From Methylobacteriaceae bacterium (GTDB lineage: Bacteria; Pseudomonadota; Alphaproteobacteria; Rhizobiales; Beijerinckiaceae): a stretch of DNA of 64,000 bases. Made by a program: the position numbers and the translations under genes. Shown here piece after piece: positions 21,939 through 32,401 of the stretch. The stretch is taken from the NCBI GenBank assembly GCA_020638195.1, contig JACKJC010000001.1, positions 547,001-611,000 of the forward strand. Direction: 5' to 3'. The notes below the pieces were generated by a model. The model was not told the origin of the DNA and did not search any database. It saw nothing but the letters and a program-made list of their open reading frames with translations. Position 1 is the stretch's first letter; every line of letters starts with the position of its first letter.

Positions 21939-22460
21939 TCAGGCGGCCGGCGCTTCCGCCTTGGCGAGGCCGACCTTCAAGTCCTTGGCCTCGTAAATGC
22001 GCTCGCCATCGGCGGCCACCCATCCGTCGGCGATGCCGAGAACGAGCTTGCCCTTGAAGATGCGCTTGAAATCGATTCCGTAGCTGACCGTCTTCACGGT
22101 CGGGCGAACCTGCCCTGAAAATTTCACCTCGCCGACGCCGAGCGCCATGCCGCGTCCGGGATTGCCGAGCCAGCCGAGATAGAAGCCGGTGAGCTGCCAC
22201 ATGGCGTCGAGCCCGAGGCAGCCGGGCATGACCGGATTTCCCTTGAAGTGGCAATCGAAGAACCAGAGGCTCGGCTTGATGTCGAACTCCGCGCGCGCGT
22301 AGCCCTTGCCGTGCTCGCCGCCGCTCTCGAAAATCTCGGTGATGCGGTCGAACATCAGCATCGGCGGCAGCGGCAGCTGCGCGTTGCCTGGCCCGAACAA
22401 TTCCTCACGACCGCAGGCGAGCAGGTCTTCGTACCCAAAGCTGGAGCGCCGTTCGCCCAT
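21939..22460 (-). CDS. fabA: 3-hydroxyacyl-[acyl-carrier-protein] dehydratase/isomerase FabA
   Basis: A 173-residue bifunctional enzyme that dehydrates 3-hydroxydecanoyl-ACP and isomerises trans-2 to cis-3-decenoyl-ACP, the branch point to unsaturated fatty acids. The active-site histidine is in FFDCHFKGNPVMPG and the partner aspartate in GCLGLDAMWQLTGFY. LPPMLMFDRITEI lies at the N-terminal side as expected. Start ATG 22460 (MGERRSSFGY) gives the usual 170-odd residues; the open frame goes 22 codons further without similarity. It is first in the fabA-fabB-fabI operon. Confidence 0.96.
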   Translation of the reverse strand: MGERRSSFGYEDLLACGREELFGPGNAQLPLPPMLMFDRITEIFESGGEHGKGYARAEFDIKPSLWFFDCHFKGNPVMPGCLGLDAMWQLTGFYLGWLGNPGRGMALGVGEVKFSGQVRPTVKTVSYGIDFKRIFKGKLVLGIADGWVAADGERIYEAKDLKVGLAKAEAPAA

Positions 22461-22608
22461 ATCTCTCCGCCGTCCTCTCGCAAATCCGGGTGCGCCCGGT
22501 CGTTCGATCCGACCGGCTTCTAACACACGAGTTCGGGGCTCGAAAGTCGCCTCCGTCGCCTGTCGGAGCGCCCGGCATGCGACTTGCGGCTGACGGGGGA
22601 TGCGCAGG

Positions 22609-23160
22609 CTACTGGATGGTTTCGCCGGGATAGGCGCCCCAGAGATTTTCCTGCTCGATCCAGCCGTCGAAGCCCTCGCCCGCCAGCCGGCACCATTTGC
22701 CGTTGCAGGCTTTGAGCGAGCCGATCACGCCGGCCTGAAGCCGGGCGGTGATTTCGGCGCCGGCGTCGCCGGTGCGGCGCAGCGGGAATTCCTCCCCCTT
22801 CTTCCAAGGGGCGACGATTGCCGTCCTGCGGCCCGACAGCAGGGAATGCAGCACCCAGCCCTCGGAGCCCTCGGAATCGCGAATGCGCCGCCAGATATCG
22901 AATTCGGCGGTCACTTCGACAGGAAGGCCCGCTCGCTGGAATATCCAGATGGTCCTGTGGTCCTTCGAGGGGCCCTCGCGCAGGTTCACACGGTCGGATT
23001 TCAGGCTCACGAACCGCGGCACCGGCAGGCCGGTGACCGGCCCCGTCTGCTGGGCGGCTTGCGCGATCGGCGACCAGAGCAGGGCCAGCAGGGCCAGAAA
23101 ACCTCCCGCGCGGGCGGTGAGACAGGTCGCGTTCCGAATTCGTTCCGCGAAAAAGGCCAT
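22609..23160 (-). CDS. Exported SH3-domain protein
   Basis: A 183-residue protein with an N-terminal signal sequence (GGFLALLALLWSPIAQA). A bacterial SH3-type domain follows, with the usual RVNLREGPSKDH, then EVTAEFDIWRRIRDSEGSEGWV. A second, degenerate repeat reads EITARLQAGVIGSLKACNGKWCRL. SH3b proteins of this sort bind cell-wall or periplasmic targets; the role is not defined. It lies between fabA and the D-2-hydroxyacid dehydrogenase gene. It is 148 bases upstream of fabA on the same strand, so it might share its transcription. Confidence 0.85.
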   Translation of the reverse strand: MAFFAERIRNATCLTARAGGFLALLALLWSPIAQAAQQTGPVTGLPVPRFVSLKSDRVNLREGPSKDHRTIWIFQRAGLPVEVTAEFDIWRRIRDSEGSEGWVLHSLLSGRRTAIVAPWKKGEEFPLRRTGDAGAEITARLQAGVIGSLKACNGKWCRLAGEGFDGWIEQENLWGAYPGETIQ

Positions 23161-23289
23161 GTCGCAACTCCGGTGCTGAGCGGCAATCGGCGTTCTTGTC
23201 TTTGTCCAGCCATCTGGTAGGAAGCGTCGAACCGCCGTTGCGCGCGCTTGAGACGTTGTCGTCCAGACGTCGTTAAGGAGCGGTGAATT

Positions 23290-24348
23290 ATGGCGACCTC
23301 ATGCCGCCAGCCGATTTCGTCGGCCGGCCGCACGGGCAGGGACGGACACGGAATGCCGCAGAAAAAGCCTCTGGTTGTCGTAACGCGCAAATTGCCCGAG
23401 GTGGTCGAGACGCGCATGCGCGAATTGTTCGACGTCCGCCTGAACGAGACCGACGCGCCCATGTCCAATGCACAGCTCGCCGAAGCGATGCGGACGGCGG
23501 ACGTGCTGGTGCCGACAGTGACCGACCGGATCGATTCCGGCCTCGTCGCCCAGGCCGGCGACCAGATGAAGCTGATCGCCAATTTCGGCAATGGCGTCGA
23601 CAATATCGACGTCACCTCGGCGTTGCGCCGCGGCATCACCGTCACGAATACGCCGGGCGTGCTCACCGACGACACGGCGGACATGACCATGGCGCTCGTC
23701 ATGGCGGTCGCCCGCCGCATCGTGGAAGGCGCGCAGACGATTCCCTCGGGCGAATGGGCCGGCTGGTCGCCGACATGGATGCTCGGCCATCGCATCACCG
23801 GCAAGAAGCTCGGCATCGTCGGCATGGGCCGTATTGGCCAGGCAGTCGCCGTGCGCGCCGCAGCCTTCGGCCTGGAGGTCCATTATCACAACCGCCGCCG
23901 CGTGGCGCTCGCGACCGAGGCCAAGCTCGGCGCGACCTACTGGGAATCGCTCGACCAGATGCTGGCCCGCATGGACATCGTGAGCGTGCATTGCCCGCAC
24001 ACGCCGGCGACCTACCACCTGCTCTCGGCGCGCCGCCTCAAATATCTGAAGCCGCACGCCATCGTGGTGAACACGGCGCGCGGCGAGATCATCGACGAGA
24101 ACGCGCTGGTGCGCATGCTCGATGCGAACGAACTTGCCGGCGCCGGTCTGGACGTGTTCGAGCACGAGCCGGCGGTCTCGCCCAAGCTCGTCAAGCTCGC
24201 CAAGGCCGGCAAGGTGACGCTGCTGCCGCACATGGGCTCGGCGACCATCGAGGGTCGTATCGACATGGGCGAAAAGGTCATCGTCAACGTGAAGACCTTC
24301 ATGGACGGCCACCGCCCGCCGGATCGCGTCCTGCCAAGCATGTTGTAA
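23290..24348 (+). CDS. D-2-hydroxyacid dehydrogenase (glyoxylate/hydroxypyruvate reductase-like)
   Basis: A D-isomer-specific 2-hydroxyacid dehydrogenase that reduces 2-keto acids such as glyoxylate or hydroxypyruvate. The NAD(P) motif is LGIVGMGRIGQAVAVRA. The catalytic Arg is in IANFGNGVDNID-side sequence, Glu in DVFEHEPAVS and His in LLPHMGSAT. Two starts are possible. ATG 23290 has AAGGAG nine bases upstream and gives 352 residues. ATG 23353 (MPQKKPLVVVTRK) gives 331 residues, matches the usual family N-terminus, but has no strong ribosome site. I list the longer one. A strong terminator follows. Confidence 0.9.
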   Translation: MATSCRQPISSAGRTGRDGHGMPQKKPLVVVTRKLPEVVETRMRELFDVRLNETDAPMSNAQLAEAMRTADVLVPTVTDRIDSGLVAQAGDQMKLIANFGNGVDNIDVTSALRRGITVTNTPGVLTDDTADMTMALVMAVARRIVEGAQTIPSGEWAGWSPTWMLGHRITGKKLGIVGMGRIGQAVAVRAAAFGLEVHYHNRRRVALATEAKLGATYWESLDQMLARMDIVSVHCPHTPATYHLLSARRLKYLKPHAIVVNTARGEIIDENALVRMLDANELAGAGLDVFEHEPAVSPKLVKLAKAGKVTLLPHMGSATIEGRIDMGEKVIVNVKTFMDGHRPPDRVLPSML

Positions 24349-24385
24349 AGCGCCGCCCGCCACCGTCGTGGGACCACGCACGAAG

Positions 24386-24418
24386 AAAAACCCGCCGGGG
24401 CGACCCGGCGGGTTTTCT
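24386..24418. terminator. Bidirectional intrinsic terminator between dehydrogenase and pnp
   Basis: CCCGCCGGG (24391-24399), GCGA, CCCGGCGGG (24404-24412) is a perfect nine-base-pair stem with a tetraloop. It is flanked by AAAAA on the left and TTTT on the right, so it can stop transcription from both converging genes. Confidence 0.9.
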
Positions 24419-24439
24419 GTCTGAATCTGAAAGGGGCGA

Positions 24440-26599
<2,160 letters not shown>

Positions 26600-26630
26600 T
26601 GAATCTTCTTTCGTCGAAAGCGCAAAAGAA

Positions 26631-26699
26631 AAGCGCCACGGACAAGACAGCGGGAAGCTCTAGAACGAGGGAGCTTCCGGCAATCCTGTCATGGCGCTT
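26631..26699 (-). promoter_or_regulatory. Long stem-loop in the pnp leader (candidate RNase III/PNPase autoregulatory hairpin)
   Basis: Three nested pairs form one extended hairpin: AAGCGCCA (26631-26638) with TGGCGCTT (26692-26699), GACAG (26646-26650) with CTGTC (26686-26690), and GGAAGCTC (26653-26660) with GAGCTTCC (26671-26678). The loop is ten bases. It ends 31 bases upstream of the pnp start codon. In E. coli a leader hairpin at this place is cut by RNase III and then attacked by PNPase; equivalence here is inferred. Confidence 0.75.
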
Positions 26700-26753
26700 C
26701 TCTCTCGCGGTCGGATATGGCCCGAAGGCCCCATGCCCCCGGGTCTTGGGACC

Positions 26754-26799
26754 GCGAGCCTCATGGCTCGCAATCCGAATTGGCGAGCCTTGGGCTCGC
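26754..26799 (-). repeat. Two small GCGAGCC hairpins downstream of rpsO
   Basis: GCGAGCC-TCAT-GGCTCGC (26754-26771) and GCGAGCC-TTG-GGCTCGC (26783-26799) are two near-identical palindromes, 11 bases apart, directly after the rpsO stop. There is no T-tract. They could attenuate transcription into pnp or protect the rpsO 3' end. Confidence 0.6.
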
Positions 26800-26807
26800 G
26801 ATGCGCC

Positions 26808-27077
26808 TTAGCGGCGGATGCCGAGGCGCTCGATCAGCTTGCGGTAGCGGGCGTCGTCGTTCTTCTTGACGTAGTCGAGAAGCTGACGGCGCTGCGAGAC
26901 GAGCTTCAGCAGGCCGCGACGCGAATGATTGTCCTTGGCGTGGCTCTTGAAGTGGCCGGTGAGGTTGGAAATGCGTTCCGTGAGGATCGCCACCTGCACC
27001 TCGGGCGAACCCGTGTCGCCAGCCTTGGTCGCATATTCCTGAATGAGCGCCTGCTTGCGCTCGGCCGTGATCGACAT
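26808..27077 (-). CDS. rpsO: 30S ribosomal protein S15
   Basis: An 89-residue S15, a primary binder of 16S rRNA in the platform of the small subunit. The sequence matches the family throughout: ITAERKQALIQEYA, GSPEVQVAILTERI, HFKSHAKDNHSRRGLL and VSQRRQLLDYVKK. Start ATG 27077 (MSITAERK) gives the universal length of about 89. Its partner pnp lies 208 bases downstream with structured RNA between them. Upstream, the usual truB neighbour is separated by a lipoprotein gene on the other strand. Confidence 0.98.
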   Translation of the reverse strand: MSITAERKQALIQEYATKAGDTGSPEVQVAILTERISNLTGHFKSHAKDNHSRRGLLKLVSQRRQLLDYVKKNDDARYRKLIERLGIRR

Positions 27078-27308
27078 CGGGAAACTCCTGTGTTTCTGGA
27101 GAAATGGCCCGGCCGGGATGTCGTCCAGCAGGGTCGGAAATTCAGCCGATACGCGGCCGAAGCGCGCCTTATACACGAAAAGCCTCGTAAGACCAGCCCT
27201 GCCGCTTGCGCAAGGTGCGGGAACCATTTGCGCGCCGCCAGCGTTTCGGCTGCGGTCCCCGAACCACCTCGCCACCGCTCATCCGCCGGACATCACAAGG
27301 AATTCCCC

Positions 27309-27602
27309 ATGAAGCGCGCTCTTGCCCTCGCCACTGTTCTGACGGCCGCCTCTCTGGCCGGCTGCTCGTCCTATCGCGAGGAGCGTGTCGTAACCGGCGC
27401 GGCCGTCGGCGGCGCCACCGGCGCGATCGTGGGCGGGGTCGCCTCGGGCGCGCCCGGCGGCGCGCTCGTCGGCGGCGCGGTCGGCGCTGTCGCTGGCGGC
27501 GTCATCGCCGACGCCACGCGACCGCGGTACTACCGTCCGCGCTACGCTGGACGTCGCTGCGTCTGGAATCCGGATATCGGGCGTCGAGTCTGCCGCTGGT
27601 AA
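27309..27602 (+). CDS. Glycine-zipper lipoprotein
   Basis: A 97-residue small lipoprotein. The N-terminus is a lipoprotein signal with lipobox LAGC (ATVLTAASLAGCSS). The middle, about residues 33-70, is a glycine zipper (GGATGAIVGGVASGAPGG and onward), of the kind that packs into outer membranes. The end has CVWNPDIGRRVCRW, with two cysteines that could pair. ATG 27309 has AAGGA seven bases upstream. It lies alone between rpsO and truB and converges on truB with three bases between stops. Function unknown; similar proteins are envelope-integrity factors. Confidence 0.82.
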   Translation: MKRALALATVLTAASLAGCSSYREERVVTGAAVGGATGAIVGGVASGAPGGALVGGAVGAVAGGVIADATRPRYYRPRYAGRRCVWNPDIGRRVCRW

Positions 27603-27605
27603 GGG

Positions 27606-28514
27606 TCACGCGCCGAGGTTGAACACGCGGGCGGGCACCAATTCGCCCGCCGTCACCGCCCCGAAGGCCACAGGTTCTCCGTCACAGGCGGCATAAACCT
27701 TTTCGCCTTCGGCCGGCGCATCGCGACCGCGCAGGAGGATCGATTGGCCACGGCGCAGGCGCGCCGCGCTGTTGCGGTCGACCACGATACACGGTAGTTC
27801 CGACAGGCCCGCCTCGACCGCGCGCATGTTCTGTGCGGCGGCTTCTGCGGATGCCTCCAGTTCCTCGAACGTGGTGACGTCGGCTTCCGTGAACGGCCCG
27901 ACGCGCGTGCGCCTGAGCGCGATCACATGGCCGAAGCAGCCGAGCATGCGGCCGAGGTCGCGGGCGATGGCGCGCACATAGGTGCCCTTGCCGCACTGCG
28001 CCTCGAGCGTGGCCGTGTCCTCGGTCGAATCCACCAGTTCCAGCGAATTAATCGTCACCGGGCGTGGCTCGATTTCCACGATCTCGCCGTCGCGCGCGAG
28101 ATCGTAGGCGCGCTCGCCGGCGATCTTGATCGCCGAGAAGGCCGGCGGGCGTTGCAGGATGGTGCCGATGAAATTCGGCAGCGCCTGCACGACCTGATCG
28201 ACGCCGGGCAGCATGTTGGAAGTCTCGACCGGCTTGCCGTCCGAATCGTCTGAATCGGTCTCGACGCCCCAGCGCACGGTGAAACGGTAAGCCTTTTCGC
28301 CGTCCTGCACGAAGGGCACGGTCTTGGTGGCCTCGCCGAAGGCGACGGGAAGAATGCCCGAAGCCAGCGGATCGAGCGTGCCGGCATGGCCCGCCTTCTT
28401 GGCGTTGAATATGCGCTTGAGGCGGGAGACGGCGTGCGTCGAGGTCATGCCGACGGGCTTGTCGAGAATCACCCAGCCGTCGACGGCGACGCGGTTGGAG
28501 CGCGGCTTGCTCAT
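27606..28514 (-). CDS. truB: tRNA pseudouridine(55) synthase TruB
   Basis: A 302-residue enzyme that makes pseudouridine 55 in the T loop of most tRNAs. It begins with WVILDKPVGMTSTHAV and has the catalytic aspartate in HAGTLDPLASGILPVAFGEATK. RPPAFSAIKIAGERAYDLAR and GTYVRAIARDLG are conserved family blocks. The C-terminal PUA-like part is present (ARLRRGQSILLRG). ATG 28514 overlaps the rbfA stop as ATGA, so translation is coupled. It is the end of the nusA-infB operon. Confidence 0.97.
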   Translation of the reverse strand: MSKPRSNRVAVDGWVILDKPVGMTSTHAVSRLKRIFNAKKAGHAGTLDPLASGILPVAFGEATKTVPFVQDGEKAYRFTVRWGVETDSDDSDGKPVETSNMLPGVDQVVQALPNFIGTILQRPPAFSAIKIAGERAYDLARDGEIVEIEPRPVTINSLELVDSTEDTATLEAQCGKGTYVRAIARDLGRMLGCFGHVIALRRTRVGPFTEADVTTFEELEASAEAAAQNMRAVEAGLSELPCIVVDRNSAARLRRGQSILLRGRDAPAEGEKVYAACDGEPVAFGAVTAGELVPARVFNLGA

Positions 28515-28948
28515 GCGCCCTCATTTTCCTGGTCGTCGGCCTCGTCGCCGGAGGCCTGATCGAGATCGCGTCGCACTTTCTCGGAATTCAGCAGCGCGTC
28601 GATCTTCGCGGAATTGTCGAAACTGTCGTCGATCTTGAACCGCACGTCCGGCGCGAATTTGAGATTCACTTTCCGCGCGATCTCGCCACGCAAGAAGGCG
28701 CGGTGCTTGTCGAGCGCCTTGATGACGTCATTCGCGTCCTTGCCGCCGAGCGGCATGACGAACAGCGTCGCGAGCTTCAGATCCGGAGACATTTTCACGC
28801 GAGGCACGGTGACGACGTGCGTCTCGAGTACGGGATCATTGATCTCGCCGCGTGAAAGAACTTCGGCGCAGGCGTGGCGGATCAGCTCAGCCACGCGCAG
28901 CATGCGTTGTGACGGCTCTGCGCCGTGTTGATGATGGGAACGAGACAT
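28511..28948 (-). CDS. rbfA: 30S ribosome-binding factor RbfA
   Basis: A 145-residue KH-fold assembly factor for late 16S rRNA processing of the 30S subunit and for cold adaptation. RMLRVAELIRHACAEVLSRGEI, VTVPRVKMSPDLKLATLFV and the NLKFAPDVRFKIDDSFDNS block are characteristic. The acidic C-terminal tail (DQASGDEADDQENEGA) is common in alphaproteobacterial members. Start ATG 28948 (MSRSHHQHGAEPSQR) is chosen as the family's usual start; the longer frame runs into the intergenic repeat. It lies 151 bases after infB. Confidence 0.95.
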   Translation of the reverse strand: MSRSHHQHGAEPSQRMLRVAELIRHACAEVLSRGEINDPVLETHVVTVPRVKMSPDLKLATLFVMPLGGKDANDVIKALDKHRAFLRGEIARKVNLKFAPDVRFKIDDSFDNSAKIDALLNSEKVRRDLDQASGDEADDQENEGA

Positions 28949-28978
28949 TGGAAACTCGAAGCCTGCGGTTCGCCGCCA

Positions 28979-29090
28979 TGTCGTCCCGGTCGACGACGAA
29001 GCCGACGATCCGGGACCCAGAGCAAACCTTCTGTGGATTCTTGTTGCGGCTCCTGTATCCCGGATCGGCCTGCGGCCGTCCGGGATGACA
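28979..29090. repeat. Two-hairpin intergenic repeat between infB and rbfA
   Basis: The left unit runs from GTCGTCCCGG (28980-28989) to CCGGGACCCAGA. The right unit is ATCCCGGA (29057-29064), inner GGCC-TGC-GGCC, TCCGGGAT (29079-29086). Its architecture, GTC-TCCCG...CGGGA-CCAG...ATCCCG...CGGGATGAC, is repeated in a diverged form at 56366-56442. It lies inside the minus-strand translation operon between two co-directional genes. Confidence 0.65.
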
Positions 29091-29099
29091 GGCATATTC

Positions 29100-31697
29100 T
29101 CACAGCGTGCGCTTCACCTCTTCGACGCGATAACATTCGATCACGTCGCCGGCGCGCATATCCTGGTAGTTTTCGAAGGCCATGCCGCATTCCTGGCCGG
29201 CCAGCACTTCCTTGACCTCGTCCTTGAAGCGCTTGAGCGTCGAGAGCTTGCCCTCGTGCACCACCACGTTGTCGCGGATCAGACGCACATGCGCGCCACG
29301 CTCGACCGTGCCGTCGGTGACGCGGCAGCCCGCGACCTTGCCGACCTTGGTGATGCTGAACACTTCGAGAATCTCGGCATTGCCGAGCATGGTCTCGCGG
29401 ATCGCCGGCGCCAGCAGACCCGACATCGCGCCCTTAACGTCATCCACGAGATTGTAGATGATGTTGTAGTAGCGGATCTCGATGCCCAGCCGCTCGGCGG
29501 CTTCGCGCGCCTCCTTATGCGCGCGCACGTTGAAGCCGATGACGATCGCGCCCGAGGCCTCGGCCAGCGCGACATCGGATTCGCTGACGCCGCCGACGCC
29601 CGCATGCACGACTCGCGCGGCGACCTCGTCCGTGTTGAGCTTTTCGAGCGTGGCGATGATCGCCTCGACGGAGCCCTGCACGTCGCCCTTGACGACGAGC
29701 GGGAATTCCTTGCGGCCAGCCGTCTTCAGCTGGCTCATCATGTCCGCGAGCGAGGAGCGCGCCGAACCGCCGCGCGCGGCGGCCTTCTCGCGCTTCTGGC
29801 GCTCGCGATACTCGGTGATCTCGCGCGCGCGCGCTTCGTTCTCGACGACCGCGACGCGGTCGCCGGCTTCCGGCGCGCCGTTGAAGCCGAGGATCTCGAC
29901 CGGGAAGGACGGGCCCGCGCTCTGGATGCTCGCGCCCTTGTCGTCGATCAGCGCGCGCACGCGGCCCCACTGGGCGCCGGCCACGATGATGTCGCCGACG
30001 CGAAGCGTGCCGCGCTGCACGAGCACGGAAGCGACCGGGCCGCGACCCTTGTCGAGGCGCGCTTCCACCACCGAGCCTTCGGCAGAGCGATCGGGATTGG
30101 CCTTGAGATCGAGCACTTCCGCTTGCAGCGCGATCGCCTCGAGCAGCTTGTCGAGGTTGGTGTGCTGCTTGGCCGAGACTTCGACCTCGAGCGTCTCGCC
30201 GCCCATGCTTTCGACCTGCACATTGTGCTGCAGCAGTTCGGTGCGCACGCGCTCGGGTCTCGCGTCGGGCTTGTCGATCTTGTTGATCGCCACAATCATC
30301 GGCACTTCCGCCGCGCGGGCGTGATTGATCGCCTCGATCGTCTGCGGCATGACGCCATCGTCTGCCGCGACCACCAGGATGACGATGTCCGTCACCTTGG
30401 CGCCGCGCGCGCGCATCGCGGTGAAGGCCGCGTGGCCGGGCGTGTCGATGAAGGTGATCGGCTGGCCGTTCGGCGCGGTCACCTGATAGGCGCCGATGTG
30501 CTGGGTGATGCCGCCGGCTTCGCCCGAAACGACATTGGCGTTGCGAATCGCGTCGAGCAGCGAGGTCTTGCCGTGGTCGACGTGGCCCATGATGGTCACG
30601 ACCGGCGGACGGGGCTCTAGCGTCTCGTCGGCGTCGGGCGCGTCGAACAGGCCCTCCTCGACGTCGGATTCGGCGACGCGCTTGACCGTGTGGCCGAATT
30701 CCTCGGCGATCAGCTGCGCGGTGTCGGCGTCGATCACATCGGTGATCTTGCGCATTTCGCCCTGGCGCATCAGGAAGCGAATCACGTCGACGCCGCGCTC
30801 CGACATGCGGTTGGCGAGTTCCTGGATCGTGATCGTCTCGGGCAGGACGACTTCGCGCTGGATCTTTTCCTTCTGTTCCTGATACGCGCCGCGCGTCAGG
30901 CGCTGCACGCGGCGCTTGAAGGAGGCGACCGAACGTGTGCGCTCCTCTTCCTCCGACGTGGCGCTGGAAACGGTCAGACGGCCGCGATCCTTCTGGGCGG
31001 CGCCGCGCGTCGGGCGCGGGGTCGGGATCGAAAGCTTGGGCGCGAGCATCGGCCGGCGCAATGGCTGCAGTGTCGCGGCGCCGGGCGCAGGACGCGGCGC
31101 GGCGCTGGTAGCAGGCGTCGGGGCGGCTGCTGCGGGAGCCGCGGGTTGTTCGGGCTGTGGCGTCTCGCCCGGCGCGAGGCGACGACGCGCCTCGACCTCG
31201 GACTTGCGCTTGGCCTCGGCCTCCTTGGAGAGGCGTTCTTCCTCGGCGCGCTTGCGCTCGGCGGCGGCTTCACGTTCCGAAGCCTCGCGCGCCTCGCGTT
31301 CGGCGCGCGCCTTGGCTTCCGTCTCGGCGCGGCGACGGTCTTCTTCCTCGCGCACGCGGGCGTCGGCGAGCGCGCGGTCGCGCGCCTGGCGTTCTTCCTC
31401 GGTCAGCGTGCGCAGGACCACGCCGGACGGCGGCTTTGCAGGCGCGGCGGGCTTCGGCGGCGGCGCGGCCGCCGGGGGCGCGGCCGGCGCAGGCGCCGCC
31501 GCGGGCGCGGCAGGGGCCGCCTTGACCTCGTGCGGGCCAAGCGTGCGGCGCTTGACCTTTTCGACCACGACGGCCTTCGAGCGGCCATGCGAGAAGCTCT
31601 GGCGCACAGTGCCCTGCTCGACGGGGCGCTTCAGCGTCAGCGTCTTGCTCGGTCCGACCGAGAGGGTCTTGTCACCGGGGGTTTTGGTTTCGCTCAT
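29100..31697 (-). CDS. infB: Translation initiation factor IF-2
   Basis: An 865-residue GTPase that places initiator tRNA on the 30S subunit. The N-terminal 250 residues are charged and Ala/Pro-rich, with a long Glu/Arg helix (EREAREASEREAAAERKRAE), variable in the family. The G domain has GHVDHGKTSLLDAIR (about 368), GGITQHIGAYQV, FIDTPGHAAF and NKIDKP. Domains II-IV follow to FENYQDMRAGDVIECYRVEE near the end. Length is normal for alphaproteobacteria. It lies 51 bases after ylxR. Confidence 0.98.
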   Translation of the reverse strand: MSETKTPGDKTLSVGPSKTLTLKRPVEQGTVRQSFSHGRSKAVVVEKVKRRTLGPHEVKAAPAAPAAAPAPAAPPAAAPPPKPAAPAKPPSGVVLRTLTEEERQARDRALADARVREEEDRRRAETEAKARAEREAREASEREAAAERKRAEEERLSKEAEAKRKSEVEARRRLAPGETPQPEQPAAPAAAAPTPATSAAPRPAPGAATLQPLRRPMLAPKLSIPTPRPTRGAAQKDRGRLTVSSATSEEEERTRSVASFKRRVQRLTRGAYQEQKEKIQREVVLPETITIQELANRMSERGVDVIRFLMRQGEMRKITDVIDADTAQLIAEEFGHTVKRVAESDVEEGLFDAPDADETLEPRPPVVTIMGHVDHGKTSLLDAIRNANVVSGEAGGITQHIGAYQVTAPNGQPITFIDTPGHAAFTAMRARGAKVTDIVILVVAADDGVMPQTIEAINHARAAEVPMIVAINKIDKPDARPERVRTELLQHNVQVESMGGETLEVEVSAKQHTNLDKLLEAIALQAEVLDLKANPDRSAEGSVVEARLDKGRGPVASVLVQRGTLRVGDIIVAGAQWGRVRALIDDKGASIQSAGPSFPVEILGFNGAPEAGDRVAVVENEARAREITEYRERQKREKAAARGGSARSSLADMMSQLKTAGRKEFPLVVKGDVQGSVEAIIATLEKLNTDEVAARVVHAGVGGVSESDVALAEASGAIVIGFNVRAHKEAREAAERLGIEIRYYNIIYNLVDDVKGAMSGLLAPAIRETMLGNAEILEVFSITKVGKVAGCRVTDGTVERGAHVRLIRDNVVVHEGKLSTLKRFKDEVKEVLAGQECGMAFENYQDMRAGDVIECYRVEEVKRTL

Positions 31698-31748
31698 TCG
31701 TCCTGCGTCTTCGTCTGTCGTCTAGCGCGTACGGTAAACTCGAAAAGG

Positions 31749-32396
31749 TCAGCCCGTTTCCGCCGCGCGCTCCACCCGCCTGGGCAGGGTCGCGGCCGAC
31801 CGGTAGACCTGCAATCTCTTCATGCTCTCCAGCAGCGCCCCGCTCGCGGGCCCGGCTCGGAGCGCTGCATGTATCACATTTGTCCGCCCCAATGCCAAAT
31901 CCAATTGGGCGGAGGCGAAGCATTCCATTTCCGGCGGCGCGTCGTCGCCGAAACGCCGGCGCAGCGCCTGGCCGATCTTCCGTTTGCCGTCCTGCCCGCC
32001 ATCGGTCGCGTGCAGGACGCTCGTAACGCCGCCCTCGCCGATCGCCGCATCGACCTTGGCGAAACCGGTCGTGACCAGCCCCGCCTTGTTGGCGAGCGAC
32101 AGGCGCTGGAGGCAATCGGCCTCCAGAAGCCGGTCGATCTGGCCCGGCAGATCGTCGGGAACGACCGCCTTGCCCTTGAATCCCCGGTCGAAGGCCCGGC
32201 GTTTTACCGCCTGCGCCACGACCTCGGCCGAAGCCGTCACCCACACGCCCCGCCCCGGAAGGCGGCGCTTGAGATCCGGCGTCACGGTCCCGTCCGGGGC
32301 CAGAACGAACCGGATCATTTCCTCCGGCGGCCGCTCCGCGCGGGTGACGATGCAGGTCCGGACCGGACCGCGTTCCTCGTCGTCGCCCGCCGGCAT
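31749..32396 (-). CDS. YlxR (DUF448) RNA-binding protein with L7Ae-like C-terminal domain
   Basis: A 215-residue protein of the nusA-infB operon. The N-terminal domain is YlxR-type, with RTCIVTRAERPPEEMIRFV and the RRLPGRGVWVTAS motif that forms an RNA-binding surface. The C-terminal half (LANKAGLVTTGFAKVDAAIG onward) resembles ribosomal L7Ae/L30e, a fusion common in alphaproteobacteria. YlxR has been linked to nucleoid and transcription regulation and to RNA binding, but its role is not settled. Only five bases separate it from the upstream nusA stop. Confidence 0.9.
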   Translation of the reverse strand: MPAGDDEERGPVRTCIVTRAERPPEEMIRFVLAPDGTVTPDLKRRLPGRGVWVTASAEVVAQAVKRRAFDRGFKGKAVVPDDLPGQIDRLLEADCLQRLSLANKAGLVTTGFAKVDAAIGEGGVTSVLHATDGGQDGKRKIGQALRRRFGDDAPPEMECFASAQLDLALGRTNVIHAALRAGPASGALLESMKRLQVYRSAATLPRRVERAAETG

Positions 32397-32401
32397 GGCC
32401 C

